A stretch of DNA of 64,000 nucleotides from Ryuthela nishihirai (GCA_038380435.1 JAWZYU010000034.1:44268901-44332900), one strand, 5' to 3'; positions 26,401 through 32,548 are shown, counted from the stretch's first letter. The notes: generated by a model not told the origin, from the letters alone. Numbers and translations: made by a program.

Positions 26401-26494
26401 TTTGCCACCACCACCTGGTTTTGCTAATCCTGCTAAAAAGTTTCAGTATGGACTCCCTTCTGTCAAACCCCCACCTGGCTTTCATCAGAGCTGA
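2384..26494 (+). CDS. RNF25: RNF25-like E3 ubiquitin-protein ligase (spliced, 5' partial)
   Basis: Seven exons (2384-2455, 8232-8334, 9942-10009, 10362-10431, 14868-15080, 20208-20429, 24950-26494) join in frame with GT-AG borders and matching phases, giving about 763 residues. Residues 1-104 form an RWD domain (starts ILETELETLHSIY; contains YPDIVPEIVIRNPRGLSDEE). Residues 118-183 form the RNF25-type RING: C-x2-C, then TTCYHYFHSYCLARY, then CPVC in the next exon. The motif GGIIDIEAEKNKF after the RING is also typical of RNF25. The last 514 residues are low-complexity, rich in Ser, Arg, Tyr and Asn, ending in PPPPGF and KPPPGF. In animals RNF25 ubiquitinates ribosome-associated substrates in translation surveillance with RNF14 and GCN1 (family knowledge). 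The human protein is about 459 residues, so this tail is expanded. The initiator exon was not found; introns are filled with repeats. Confidence 0.93.
3116..6690 (-). mobile_element. RTE-type non-LTR retrotransposon, near full length
   Basis: The element lies antisense in the RNF25 intron between exons 2384-2455 and 8232-8334. Its 3' end has a very short UTR and a (GAT)n tail of five units at 3116-3131, as RTE elements do. The 5' limit near 6690 is estimated; no clear target duplication was found. Other truncated copies in this window share the same 3' end (CTCCGTAGCCCATGGCTGCT). Confidence 0.85.
3148..6156 (-). CDS. RTE endonuclease-reverse transcriptase, 1002 codons intact
   Basis: Residues 47-283 carry the APE-type endonuclease motifs: GSWNVRTL (47-54), LQETRW (77-82), GDFN (184-187), MIDYILI (252-258) and GSDHYL (278-283). 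The reverse transcriptase follows, with DFKKAFDSVD near 650, SGVRQGCILSPFLF near 700 and LDYADD with the catalytic Asp pair at 749-750. The C-terminus has GSETWTLCKQDNRKLDAFD and a basic KKGRPRMRWADNVKQDL segment typical of RTE proteins. There is no stop or frameshift and the length matches RTE-1 type ORFs of about 1000 residues, so it may still be competent. A small upstream overlapping ORF (6018-6266) could be a vestigial ORF1 but is not supported by homology. Confidence 0.92.
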   Translation of the reverse strand: MASAFSSGGTGLCPMSAIRGLFDIVGIPSLNKHSFFKHPTNHFLSIGSWNVRTLHRAFSLDILTQEFHRYNLDILGLQETRWTDKGWILKNNLKFLFSGRDDNKHHQGVGLLLSRHASDALLGYECINERFLTAKFQTSVKDLNVICCYAPTEDADEDEKDRFYEQLQDILNSVKKGDITLVLGDFNDKVGTDSALWGGVIGPFGIGCCNGNGQRLLQVSKLNGFRIPNTYYKHRDIHKYTWVSPDGLHKNMIDYILINSKWASSVRNTRAYRGAEIGSDHYLVKSVLQLKLKKCCARVKKFTFNTEALKDPVIAKAYHDRLLSHYDSHGLLTTEVEEEWDHFKQAFLDTNSTLLGKKEQKRQNYLSDKALELISERKNCRNALNQYPTSPNRKHYRDLNKIVDQLAADKNLWLDGLADKAEEAVRQHNSRELYQIVKILCGRKRTGIQGLKDKQGKVIEGEDSVMARWAEHFSDVLNNVVSSTLIVCNDDRCIGVFNVGPITQSEVILAVSKLKLHKSPGVDEITTEMLRAGNVSVTTWMTEILNIFYDKGMVPKDFTRAIVIPIFKKGDRSSCDNYRGISVLSVPGKVLSMIVLNRIKNLVDSQLRDEQCGFRSGRGCVDQIFSLRQILEKCLEFQKPLVASFVDFKKAFDSVDRHNLWLIVRSYGIPDKLVNIMKALYNNTESCVRVGKACSNWFSITSGVRQGCILSPFLFSLVIDYVMRNSLQGKDFGLKWAGDTKISDLDYADDLALLANDVDEMNSFIRAVDETGSRVGLVINREKTKVMKIGQAGCDSVNLNGCSLEQVSQFNYLGSYVTDNGDVRHEINRRIGIAAGTFKNLWRVWRNRRIHLKTKIRLYNSLVLSRVSYGSETWTLCKQDNRKLDAFDSRCLRIILGIRWFNFVTNDEIRHRSLQPPLSSILCRERLRWFGHVARMNNYRLANRVMNSVPKGLRKKGRPRMRWADNVKQDLVRIGVQWPDAVDVAQDRLAWRTKLHGLVGPP
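7125..7395 (+). repeat. SINE-A, old diverged copy
   Basis: It aligns from the tRNA-like head (TTGGTTCAGCC..., B-box-like AAGTTTGAGTCCCAACT) to the CATCTGTCTCC region. The 3' third is missing and substitutions are many. Confidence 0.65.
7421..7785 (+). repeat. SINE-A, nearly complete
   Basis: It starts GGGGCGGGGGTGGTTCAGTC and runs through TTTATTATCTCCAC, GACTTGGAAAGGC and CATTAAAGAACATGC to a GTTAAAAG tail. Moderately diverged from the younger copies. Confidence 0.8.
8232..8334 (+). CDS. RNF25: RNF25 exon, RWD domain
   Basis: The acceptor is TTTCAG and the donor GAG|GTAATA. The phase joins the previous exon through a split Cys codon. It encodes GIPNSIAIQLYPSTADNVEE and then a beta strand ending LLKPE, matching the middle of the RNF25 RWD. 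Confidence 0.9.
8427..8474. repeat. short hairpin in RNF25 intron
   Basis: TATAAGTAGTGACTCTAA and its reverse complement are separated by about eight T-rich bases. A second, longer imperfect hairpin with arms containing GTAGGGGGAAAA lies at about 8625-8710. Both may be degraded MITEs. Confidence 0.5.
9589..9699. mobile_element. possible small TTAA-flanked MITE
   Basis: TTAA at 9585-9588 and 9700-9703 flank ends CCCTTTAA and TTAAAGGG. The perfect part of the terminal repeat is only eight bases, and another TTTAACCCTTTAAT lies at 9717, so this is tentative. Confidence 0.4.
9942..10009 (+). CDS. RNF25: RNF25 exon, RWD YPxxxP motif
   Basis: It reads YPDIVPEIVIRNPRGLSDEE, containing the diagnostic RWD YPxxxP turn. 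The donor is GATG|GTAAG, leaving a split Gly codon that the next exon completes. Confidence 0.92.
10362..10431 (+). CDS. RNF25: RNF25 exon, RWD C-terminal helix
   Basis: It reads ITEDLVSKAEERKGCTMLFE then LIE, the final RWD helices; MLFELIE matches the MLYELIE of vertebrate RNF25. The exon ends in phase 0 before GTTGGT, a weaker donor. Confidence 0.88.
10667..10818 (+). repeat. SINE-A 5' half, split by a TTAA element
   Basis: It holds the tRNA-like head (CACCAGACTCATAATCCG, CAGATTCAAGTC) and body up to GTGCTCATTAA. The matching 3' half resumes at 13095 after a 2.28 kb insertion. Confidence 0.8.
10819..13094. mobile_element. non-autonomous piggyBac-like element, 2.28 kb
   Basis: The insertion is flanked by TTAA on both sides (10815-10818 and 13095-13098). 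Its termini are CCCTTCCAGGG on the left and CCCTGGAAGGT on the right, inverted repeats of each other except for the outermost base. TTAA target duplication and a CCY start are the piggyBac hallmarks. A strong palindrome with TGCTGATTAATTTGGCAT arms lies at 10924-10967. The interior has only short ORFs and no transposase, so it would need a helper. Removing it restores a continuous SINE-A. Confidence 0.8.
13095..13256 (+). repeat. SINE-A 3' half, continuation of 10667-10818
   Basis: It reads TTAAAGGAACACTGGATAGC, then CATCTGTCCCTAATAGCTGT, and ends with the family tail CCGAGGTAAAATAACC. Together with 10667-10818 it makes one old SINE-A. Confidence 0.8.
13257..14867. other. RNF25 intron, no feature recognised
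   Basis: AT-rich sequence with only short ORFs and no repeat similarity seen to other parts of the window. Confidence 0.5.
14868..15080 (+). CDS. RNF25: RNF25 exon, first part of RING finger
   Basis: A 71-codon exon in phase 0 at both ends. It carries C-x2-C (CTIC), then TKTTCYHYFHSYCLARY with the central Cys/His zinc ligands, then a Glu/Lys-rich linker. The RING is split: its last CPVC pair lies in the next exon, after a 5.1 kb intron. Confidence 0.95.
15661..15687. repeat. poly-G tract and neighbouring poly-A
   Basis: A run of about 17 G follows ACAAG. Similar C or G runs of 10 or more occur at about 2711, 16178, 18283, 19249, 31760 and 39881. Confidence 0.8.
15988..16215 (+). repeat. SINE-B, nearly complete
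   Basis: tRNA-like head (GAGTGGTTAGTG... GGGTTCAAGCCCTGG), body with TTTTTCTGCTGAGGTCCCGCC and TGTGGCAAGCAGCTGCTTGG, G run, and a TTATTTATTATTTTTATTT tail. Confidence 0.85.
16905..16996 (+). repeat. SINE-B 3' fragment
   Basis: It matches the last 90 bases of SINE-B: GGCATATAAACTGGCAGC, ACCTCTGTGGCAAGCAGCTG and a TATTTATTTTTTT tail. Confidence 0.75.
16997..19249. other. RNF25 intron, no gene or known repeat seen
   Basis: AT-rich, with only a C tract near 18283. Short ORFs lack any recognisable similarity. Confidence 0.5.
19250..19562 (+). repeat. SINE-A, 5'-truncated
   Basis: It begins after a C tract at TATCTCTGCAAAATTTCCCC and runs through the body to AGGTAAAACAATCCAATTCA. The tRNA-like head is absent. 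Confidence 0.85.
20208..20429 (+). CDS. RNF25: RNF25 exon, end of RING and conserved IIDIEAE motif
   Basis: It starts VFCPVCRIPISF, supplying the last two RING cysteines, then a coiled Glu/Lys/Gln helix and GGIIDIEAEKNKFLLEIS. Two in-frame acceptors are six bases apart (exon start 20208 or 20214), so use of either adds or removes two residues. The donor is GCA|GTAAGT. Confidence 0.93.
20577..20712 (-). repeat. SINE-C, left member of an inverted pair
   Basis: The reverse strand reads a tRNA-like head (GGTAGCTCAGTGGTCCAGAG, then an internal B-box-like region) followed by GACAATTTTTCCTCTAAAA and TTAAATTCAGTGATATG. The same sequence recurs in opposite orientation at 20877. Confidence 0.65.
20877..21008 (+). 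repeat. SINE-C, right member of an inverted pair
   Basis: CAGTAGCTCAGTGGTATAGA resembles a tRNA A box; GTTCATGTCCC is a degenerate B box. It ends AAGACAATTTTTCCTCTAAA and AGGTGATATCTTCCTTAAT, mirroring 20577-20712. Confidence 0.65.
21259..21648 (+). repeat. SINE-A, complete
   Basis: Full head (GGGCTCAGTCGGTAGCGTGC, GGTTCAAGTCCC), body and tail (CTCAGAGGTAAACCAACC). Lightly diverged. Confidence 0.9.
21649..22565. other. RNF25 intron, nothing recognised
   Basis: AT-rich sequence between two SINE-A copies, without ORFs or repeats that could be identified. Confidence 0.5.
22566..22954 (+). repeat. SINE-A, complete
   Basis: GGGGCGGGGGTGGCTCAGTC head through to GTAAAACAACCAAACAACC. High similarity to the young copies at 30-58 kb. 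Confidence 0.92.
22955..24265. other. RNF25 intron, nothing recognised
   Basis: AT-rich. A phrase resembling ACTAGGTATAGTTGAATTTAAA occurs twice around 23740-23810, a small imperfect direct repeat. Confidence 0.5.
24266..24632 (+). repeat. SINE-A, old complete copy
   Basis: GGCTTGGCTCAGTTGGTAGT head, AGCATTGAGATTTATATCTG, GCACATTAAAGAACATGCTG, and tail CTCAGGGGTAAAACAACTAACC. More diverged than the neighbours at 21-23 kb. Confidence 0.85.
24950..26494 (+). CDS. RNF25: RNF25 last exon, low-complexity tail with PPGF motifs
   Basis: This 514-codon terminal exon follows TTTTTTCAG and stops at TGA 26492-26494. The tail has many Ser/Arg/Tyr/Asn residues, scattered RG and RS pairs (for example NYRGFQRNRG and SRRPRSS), and two closing motifs, LPPPPPGF and VKPPPGF, with the stop three residues after the second. 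No folded domain is visible. The upstream 66 bases are also open but lie before the acceptor and are intronic. Confidence 0.93.
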   Translation, partial: VPASIDLETQDAQPKDVPTEDIACSGEAEPVNSQESKQSTHSLNSVRCIEAEPLPEQNDSLQNTNYKRYYPRNRKRNERQYSHYRKNEVGENRSSGRYQKFAGSRRDNYRENYESSSGFYEEGRAVENSVAECEEIKEPSRYRNDHKNKKINTAYQGNNCNAYVGERSSNLSKCYTDDSEYVNKDEHHVENVTNKRYGNRRRSSHRYWANTQHYDYPVSESSAILESREELSKHSYKESSRNARYLGQNTGSDRVASSLYDGSKVEHSNNNPIRQRQERKGYLMNYSNSTNNYSRRGSSFAKNASKDLELTKDHTEQIARENAANKSSFHGGHYRSPNNYRGFQRNRGTNYSRRPRSSVDDSLSCYSSRSVEVPEYHDQQLESKNKISYRVSKSRSASRRKYNTTSDRTNEFNQRDPFKEYNIVPESHKQGKDAIHEKKSNRSSSSILEEKPASLQQVSQNKLYNDTPNETCKSLINIEKKPSILPPPPGFANPAKKFQYGLPSVKPPPGFHQS

Positions 26495-26678
26495 CAAAAA
26501 CAACTTATTCCCAGGGACTACTTCATTTGGATTAAAGGATGGTTAAGGTTGCACTATATAACTATGTTATCATTTTAATATCCCTCATGATATTGTAAGT
26601 GATGCTAATGTATATTTGTTTCTAACTTCAGCTTATTTATTTAGTATACTTAAATGTTACTGCTAATATATTCACAAT

Positions 26679-26684
26679 AATAAA
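26679..26684 (+). promoter_or_regulatory. AATAAA polyadenylation signal of RNF25
   Basis: A perfect AATAAA lies 185 bases after the RNF25 stop in an AT-rich 3' UTR, with T-rich sequence downstream. It is the first canonical signal after the stop. Confidence 0.6.
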
Positions 26685-26901
26685 TTTGAAGAGGTGCTTC
26701 AACTCGGATTCATTTTCTATTGAATTTCATAATATATAGAGTTAATAGGGTGGCATAGTCAAAATGATCTGAAGTGTATTGATGCGTTTTTTTTTAAATA
26801 CAAATATTGGTCATATAGCAAAAAAAAAATGTTTTGTAGCCCAAAATTTCCTTTTGTCTTCCCATCTTTTGGTTTAAAACAGTAGGAAATAATTTGACAT
26901 A

Positions 26902-27186
26902 CACAGTCGTATCAGAATAATATGACCACCTATAAATAAAATAATAAATACCCCATCAAGCAGCTGCTTGCCACAGAGGTCTGACAGGAGCCTGTCAGTT
27001 TATATGCCATAGTAGGTCTATGAGGATGGCAGGACCTCAGCAGAAAAACAACACAAATGTCCATGCCTTATCCAGGGCTTGAACCCAGGTCCCTTAGATC
27101 AGTAAGCAAGCGCACTAACCACTTGGCCACGGGACCTACCATATATATATTATGGTAGGTGGTCATATTATTCTGATACGACTGTG
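26902..27186. mobile_element. TA-flanked MITE (mariner type) carrying a SINE-B
   Basis: Terminal inverted repeats of about 30 bases start CACAGTCGTATCAGAATAAT and continue ATGACCACCT. TA dinucleotides flank both ends, as in Tc1/mariner insertions. An uninterrupted 79-bp relative lies at 56705-56783, so the SINE-B at 26940-27138 is a later insertion. Confidence 0.8.
26940..27138 (-). repeat. SINE-B inside a MITE
   Basis: The reverse strand has the head GGCCAAGTGGTTAGTGCGC, B box GGGTTCAAGCCC and the AAGCAGCTGCTTGATGGGG end. It separates the two arms of the MITE at 26902-27186. Confidence 0.85.
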
Positions 27187-27335
27187 TATATTTAAATGGT
27201 ATTTACTGCAGAATCAAATGCAGTCCGAGAATAAGAATGTTAATTTATGATTTTCGATTAAAATTTTAATTTTTCTTTCCTCTCTCCCAACACATGCATG
27301 AAGTATACACAGCTTGTACACTAGCCCTTTTGTGC

Positions 27336-27695
27336 CTCTTAGGGGCAGAGGTTGCTCAGTGCACTGGCTTGTTATCTGTGGTTTAGTGTCCCACCTGTAT
27401 CGTCCTTGAGCTTATCTCTGCTAACCCTGCTGTCAGAAAGTGAATATTAACGGGCCTGGAAAGGCCACTGTCCATATGATGGGTCATTAAGCAGTGTCCC
27501 CCATGTATGGGAGAGCCATACCTTTGTACCTGTAATTTGCACCTTAAAAACTCTGATGGCCTTGACAGAAGGCTTGCATCTGTTTCTCAACCACTGTCCA
27601 GCAGGCCCCTTTTCCCTGCCCAACTCTGAGCTTTTGGAATCCTTGTAACATGGCCACTGTGATAAAAAAAAGTGCCATTCAGAGGTAAAACAACT
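27336..27695 (+). repeat. SINE-A, old copy
   Basis: Diverged head (GGCAGAGGTTGCTCAGTGCA), body with GGGCCTGGAAAGGCCACTGT and tail CATTCAGAGGTAAAACAACT. The B-box region is degraded. Confidence 0.75.
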
Positions 27696-28339
27696 CGGTG
27701 TTGTGCCTGCGGAATCAGACTTTTGAGGCCCACCTTCAATGCTAAATTTTCAATAACTAAAAATATCACAAGACCAGATGGTAAATTTTTCCAACTTGTT
27801 TAGCTAGTTGAATGAAGTCATGGCCTTGGCACAACAGTGGCTGCTAAGGTGTGTGTGTGTGTGTGTGGGGGGTCATATGGGGGTTGCAAAATCGGTGAAG
27901 AGGAACTTTTTTAGAATCACTGGAATATGCTATTCTTGTGGCTGGCAGAATTGTGGTGAAAATGCATTGATTTAAACATCCTCTCTTGGTTATATCTGTG
28001 TAATAAACACTTATGAACTACATGCATCATTTCATACATCCATAATAGCTGGGATATAAATTATTGAAGTATGCAATATCCACTGTTGCTAGAGAAAATT
28101 ATTCACTGCATGAACCTCTAAAGACTGTTTAAAGGTGGAGTCCTTGACTGATGTCTGTTACCATGTTGCTTTTTAATTTTCTTCTCATTGAAGTGCCATC
28201 CAGATGGAAGGTTCAAATGTATGTGCATGAACAATACATCTTAACATCTTCTGTCATGTGCCATATGTTATTTATTGACAGCTGTCGTACATTTACAAGA
28301 AAATGATGAGCAGTAATAAATATATATGTTGTCCATCCT
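27696..28339. other. intergenic, nothing recognised apart from a GT repeat
   Basis: A (GT)n tract of about nine units lies at 27850-27867. No ORF or repeat was identified in the rest. Confidence 0.5.
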
Positions 28340-28436
28340 CTCATATCTTCTACTGTGGCATATAAACTAACAAGCTCCTGTCAGACCTCTGTGGCAAGTA
28401 GCTGCTTGAGGGGGTATTTATTTTTATTTTTTTTAT
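28340..28436 (+). repeat. SINE-B 3' fragment
   Basis: TACTGTGGCATATAAACTAA, GTGGCAAGTAGCTGCTTGAG and the TATTTATTTTTATTT tail. It is the first of three SINE-B units in a head-to-tail row. Confidence 0.8.
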
Positions 28437-28580
28437 GTCCGAGTGGTTAGCATGCTTGGTAGGGATCTGTCTTTCTGCTGATGCCCTTCCATCCTCACAG
28501 ACCTTTGGCGTATTAAACTAACAGGCCCTTGTTAGACCTCTGTGGCAAGCAGCTGCTTGAGGGGGTATTTAATATTATTT
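28437..28580 (+). repeat. SINE-B with internal deletion
   Basis: It has the start of the head (CCGAGTGGTTAGCATGCTTGG) joined directly to the mid-body (CTTTCTGCTGATGCCC) and the usual 3' end. The B box is deleted. Confidence 0.8.
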
Positions 28581-28582
28581 AG

Positions 28583-28800
28583 CCTTCCCGTGGCCGAGTG
28601 GTTAGCGCGCTTGGCTACTGATCTAAGGGACCTGGGTTCGAGCCCCGGGTAAGGCATGGATGTTTGTGTCGTTTTTCTGCTGAGGTCCTGCCATCCTCTC
28701 AGATCTTCAACTATGGCATATAAACTGACAGCTTCTGTCAGACCTCTGTGGCAAGCAGCTGCTTGAGGGGGTATTTATTTTTATTTATTATTTTTATTAC
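28583..28800 (+). repeat. SINE-B, complete
   Basis: CCCGTGGCCGAGTGGTTAGC head, GGGTTCGAGCCCCGGGTAAG, complete body and a TATTTATTTTTATTTATTAT tail. One of the best-preserved copies. Confidence 0.9.
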
Positions 28801-28904
28801 TCTTAAATATAAATAAACATATGTTAGATTTTGTGTCTTGTTACTAAATCATGCAAACTTTTCAAACAAGCTGCAGTATTGGTTGTATTCCTTTGTGACA
28901 AGCG

Positions 28905-29045
28905 GCAGGGGTTAGTGTAGTCTGTAGTGTGCCAGTGTTGATTTATCTCGACTAAACATCCACCTTACCCTTGGAGAGAAAGGGAACATTATTGGGCTTA
29001 GAAAGGCTCTTGAATGGGACATTAAGCCATAGCCCAATGTGATAC
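28905..29045 (+). repeat. SINE-A 5' part, split by SINE-B
   Basis: A diverged head lacking much of the B box, then GGGCTTAGAAAGGCTC and GGGACATTAAGCCATAGCCC. The element resumes after the SINE-B at 29046-29244; ATACATA occurs on both sides as the likely target duplication. Confidence 0.7.
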
Positions 29046-29244
29046 ATAAATAAAAAAATACCTCCTCAAGCAGCTGCTTGCCACAGAGGTCTGACAGGAG
29101 CCTGTCAGTTTATATGCCACAGTAGGAGATCTGAGAGGATGGCAGGACCTCAGCAGAAAAACGACACACACACATCCATGCCTATTCCGGGGCTCGAACC
29201 CAGGTCCCTTAGATCAGTAGCCAAGCGTGCTAACCTCTCGGCCA
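29046..29244 (-). repeat. SINE-B inserted in SINE-A
   Basis: Reverse-strand copy with head CCGAGAGGTTAGCACGC and GGGTTCGAGCCCCGG, complete body and a T-rich 3' tail, flanked by ATACATA. Confidence 0.85.
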
Positions 29245-29575
29245 TACATACCCTGTGCTTATTAATGAATGTGCTAGATTATCACTTGCCCTGTGTGATA
29301 CATACCCTGTGCTTATTAATGAATGTGCTAGATTATCACTTGCCCTGTGTGATAAATACCCTCTGCTCATTAATGAATGTGTTGGATTACCATGTGTCCT
29401 GTGTGAGATACCCTGTACTCGTTAATGAATGCTCTGGATTATCTTGATGAGTGGCTACCATATCCTAACAGCTGCTCAGTGGATTGCCTTTCCTAATGTT
29501 CTCTGAATCTTTGGGGTCTTGGTGATCTGACCATTGTGTGCAAAAAAAGGACCACAGAATTAAAACAACTCAACC
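29245..29575 (+). repeat. SINE-A 3' part with four 54-bp tandem units
   Basis: CATACCCTGTGCTTATTAAT recurs at 29251, 29305, 29359 and (as 52) 29411, so a 54-base piece of the SINE was tandemly copied. The normal 3' end follows (ATCTTGATGAGTGGCTACCA to TTAAAACAACTCAACC). Confidence 0.75.
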
Positions 29576-29724
29576 CCTGTTGAATCCCTTCTCCACTATT
29601 CTCCCCTATTTAGTTGATGCACAGAAATACATGGATGCCCGTCAATGATCATTAAATTTTTCTTTAAGTTTGGCATATAGTTTTTGGTTGATACAAGTAC
29701 CTGCCTCATGCTTGCCTGATTTGT

Positions 29725-30007
29725 CACCACACAACTTCAAAGTGACACCTTCTGCCAGAAAAATTATGGCTATTATCTTTTGGGATGCCTGTGGTGTGCT
29801 GTAGATGGAATTCACGGGACACAAACACATTACTGCCAAACAATACTGTGACACACTGAAACACTTACGAGAGGCCATTAGGAGGAAACTCCCTGATGCC
29901 CTCCTTATTATCCAAGGCATCAGTTTCATTCACAACAACACCCTCCTGCACACAACGAACAGAACTCTGGACTTGCTGCAGCAGTTTCAGTGTGTTTCAC
30001 CAAACTA
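29725..30007 (+). pseudogene. mariner transposase relic M1, catalytic core
   Basis: The + strand reads KVTPSARKIMAIIFWDACGVL, an in-frame stop, then MEFTGHKHITAKQYCDTLK and FIHNNTLLHTTN. These match the mariner blocks around the first catalytic Asp and the HDNxxPHT block. The Asp of HDN has become Asn, so the core is dead. The N-terminal domain and the end of the gene are not present. Confidence 0.75.
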
Positions 30008-30554
30008 GAAAGGTTATGATATTCTGTCAGGTAACCAAAAAAGTTAATGTGGTTTTGGAATGTTATCATTTCAATGAAAAGTGCATAAGCACAATTGCAA
30101 GTGGTTCACATGATTTGATACGCAGTCGGAAGAATGTGGCATGCTGAGTCGATGTGTAGCAAGCCTGAAAAGCGGTTCAGTGAAATTGGGAAGGGTGACA
30201 AAAACATGTCTGTGTCGAATACAATTATTTGACAGTGCTTTATGAGTTTAAACTGGAAACTAAAGTGGCGTAAGCAGTCCATAAGATATGTACAGCATTT
30301 GGAGAGAACATAGTGAGTGAACAGAGCCCAAAAGAGGTTCAGAAAATTTATCTGGTGATGAGGCATTTGAAGATGCACTCTGTGAGGGAAGACTGACCAT
30401 CTTTGATGACAATGAACTGAAAATGAGCCTCGAGTTGGATTCAGGTCAAACGTGCCAAGAGCTTGCAGAAAGGTTCCATGGGATGAAAGGTTTCACGTGA
30501 AAATGGATTCCTCGTGAACTGACTGCTAGCTGTTTACGATCTCCTTGCTGCTTT

Positions 30555-30938
30555 GGGGCGGGGGTGGCACAGTCGGTAGCGCGCCAGGCTCGTAATCTGT
30601 AGTTCCCAGGTTCGAGTCCCAGCTGGGTCAGCGTTGAGATTTATCTCCACAAAATTCCCCGCCCTGCCTACAGTCAGTAGGGGACACCGATGGGTTTAGA
30701 AAGGCCGCCGTCCGTCGGATGGGACGTTAAGCCGTGGCCCCGTGTGCAGGAGAGCCATACCCTGTGCACGTTACAGAACACGCTGATGGCCTTGACGGGA
30801 GGCTACCATCTGTCTCCCAACAGCTGTTCCAGTGGGTCCCCTCCCCCAACCTTCTCTGAGCCTTCGGGGTCCATGTGACCTGGCCATTTAGCCCATGGTG
30901 TGCAAAAAAAGTGCCGCTTAGAGGTAAAACAAACCAAA
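30555..30938 (+). repeat. SINE-A, complete, with 12-bp target duplication
   Basis: CCTTGCTGCTTT flanks it at 30543-30554 and 30939-30950, fixing the exact ends: it begins GGGGCGGGGGTGGC and ends AAAACAAACCAAA, 384 bp. It sits within mariner relic M2. Confidence 0.95.
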
Positions 30939-31017
30939 CCTTGCTGCTTTCATGTCATAAGAATGAGCCATTTTTGGACATTTTTTTACTTGCAATGAAG
31001 AAATGGATTGTTTATAG

Positions 31018-31446
31018 CAGCGGTTCCCAACCTTTTTTTTCGAGTCGCGACCCCATTTTATAGAGGCAAAATTACCCACGACCCCGATACATTAAAAATG
31101 GGCTTTTTAATAGGGTAAATGAAAACACATCAAAAATAGATTTTTCAGTATAATTCAAAATAATGTTAACTTACGACATATTTAATGCGATGATTGAAAT
31201 TGTAACTCATTAACAAGCTTAAAAATTCGCGGTTGAGTTTTCGTTAATGCCAACCTTATGTCATTCTCTACATTTATTGTTTCTTCTTTTGGTTTTCAAT
31301 TGAAGAAGCGTTGAAAATCCACTCTCACAGAGATATGTAGAAACAAAGGGGAGTAATTTTTTGTTTTGTCGTGATTTTTTTGTTTTCCCTTTTTAAAATT
31401 TTCATAGCTCACCACTGCCCGGTGACCCATGGGTTGGGAACTACTG
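31018..31446. mobile_element. non-autonomous hAT element, 429 bp
   Basis: Ends CAGCGGTTCCCAACC and GGTTGGGAACTACTG are inverted repeats of the hAT type. Eight-base target copies GTTTATAG (31010-31017) and GTTTTTAG (31447-31454) differ by one base. No transposase ORF. It sits within mariner relic M2. Confidence 0.85.
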
Positions 31447-32032
31447 GTTTTTAGGAACACCAAATGTCCATATCATTGGTTGTCATCTAGTGGACCTGTA
31501 CTGCACACACCAAAGTCTAGGATCCAGCAACAGAAAATTTTGGTGGACTACAGCTAGTAGTGTCCATTATGAGCTTCTTACTACTGGTCAAACAATCGCT
31601 GGACACCTTTATTCGGCACAGCTATGATGGGTTGTGGATGCACTGCTGCAGAAACAGCCTGCAGTTCATCGCAAAAGCGTGGTCCTTCAAGACAATGATC
31701 ACTCCCACACAGCACAAGTGACCTGAGACATGCTCCACAGCCTTGATTGGAAAAATTCAACCCCCCCCCCCCCCACCTCCGTATTCCCCAGACATCGTGC
31801 CATCCAACTACTATCTTGGTGCTAAAGAATCATGTGCAACCAACAGTTTCGAAACCCAGAAGCAGTGGAGACTTTCTTCACTTCTAAACATCCAGAATTC
31901 TACCGTAGCATCCAGAATGTACCGGAGTAGCATTTACAAACTTGTATTCCGTTGGGAAAAAGTTATAGATTGTACTGGTGCTTATTTTCCTGAATGAAAT
32001 ATATTCACTTTTTACGTATGGTTTAATTTTAC

Positions 32033-32242
32033 AGCCGTACCGTGGCCGAGTGGTTAGCACGCTTGGCTACTGATCTAAGGGACCTGGGTTCGAGCCCCGG
32101 ATTAGGCATGGATGTGTGTGTCGTTTTTCTGCTGAGGTCCTGCCATCCTCTCAGATCTCGTACTGTGGCATTATAAACTGACAGGCTCCTGTCAGACCTC
32201 TTGTGGCAAGCAGCTGCTTGAGGGGGTATTTTTTTTTTTATT
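32033..32242 (+). repeat. SINE-B, complete, with target duplication
   Basis: TTTAATTTTAC flanks it at 32022-32032 and 32243-32253. The head is CCGTGGCCGAGTGGTTAGC, B box GGGTTCGAGCCCCGG, and the tail is T-rich. Confidence 0.92.
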
Positions 32243-32548
32243 TTTAATTTTACCTTCAAAAACCGCACAAACCTTTTTGGTTACCTGATATATTGAATGA
32301 GATCTTATAGTTTTTTTTAATGTATTTTTAGTATTGGAGATGAAATATGGGACTAAAGAAAAATTATACAAAGACAACTGTTTTGGATTTCAAAACAGGT
32401 GACAAGTTTGAGATTTAGTACCTGTCTGAGTATGTTCCTGAATACAAGCTTGGTTCAAAAAGTATTGCACAGTTAGTTGTAATTGCTTTACTATTTCAGA
32501 TAATGTAACCATACTGTACAAACAGAAAATACAGTCCTCTATCTACGT

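Larger units (their letters stand above)
30225..31997 (+). pseudogene. mariner transposase relic M2, split by SINE-A and hAT element
   Basis: Fragments in three frames match one mariner transposase in order: YEFKLETK and ICTAFGENIVSEQ, then GQTCQELAERF and KWIPRELTASC, a SINE-A at 30555-30938, SHFWTFF (the NEPFLDR block), an hAT element at 31018-31446, then HRKSVVLQDNDHSHTAQVT and YSPDIVPSNYYL, ending FRWEKVIDCTGAYF. Stops and frameshifts are many, and the third catalytic Asp is Asn (PSNYYL). A C tract near 31760 interrupts the core. Confidence 0.8.

Noticed and set aside
28583..28660. Functional tRNA genes at SINE heads
   Set aside because: A- and B-box-like sequences are present but the cloverleaf is imperfect and each is followed by a SINE body and tail with target duplications.
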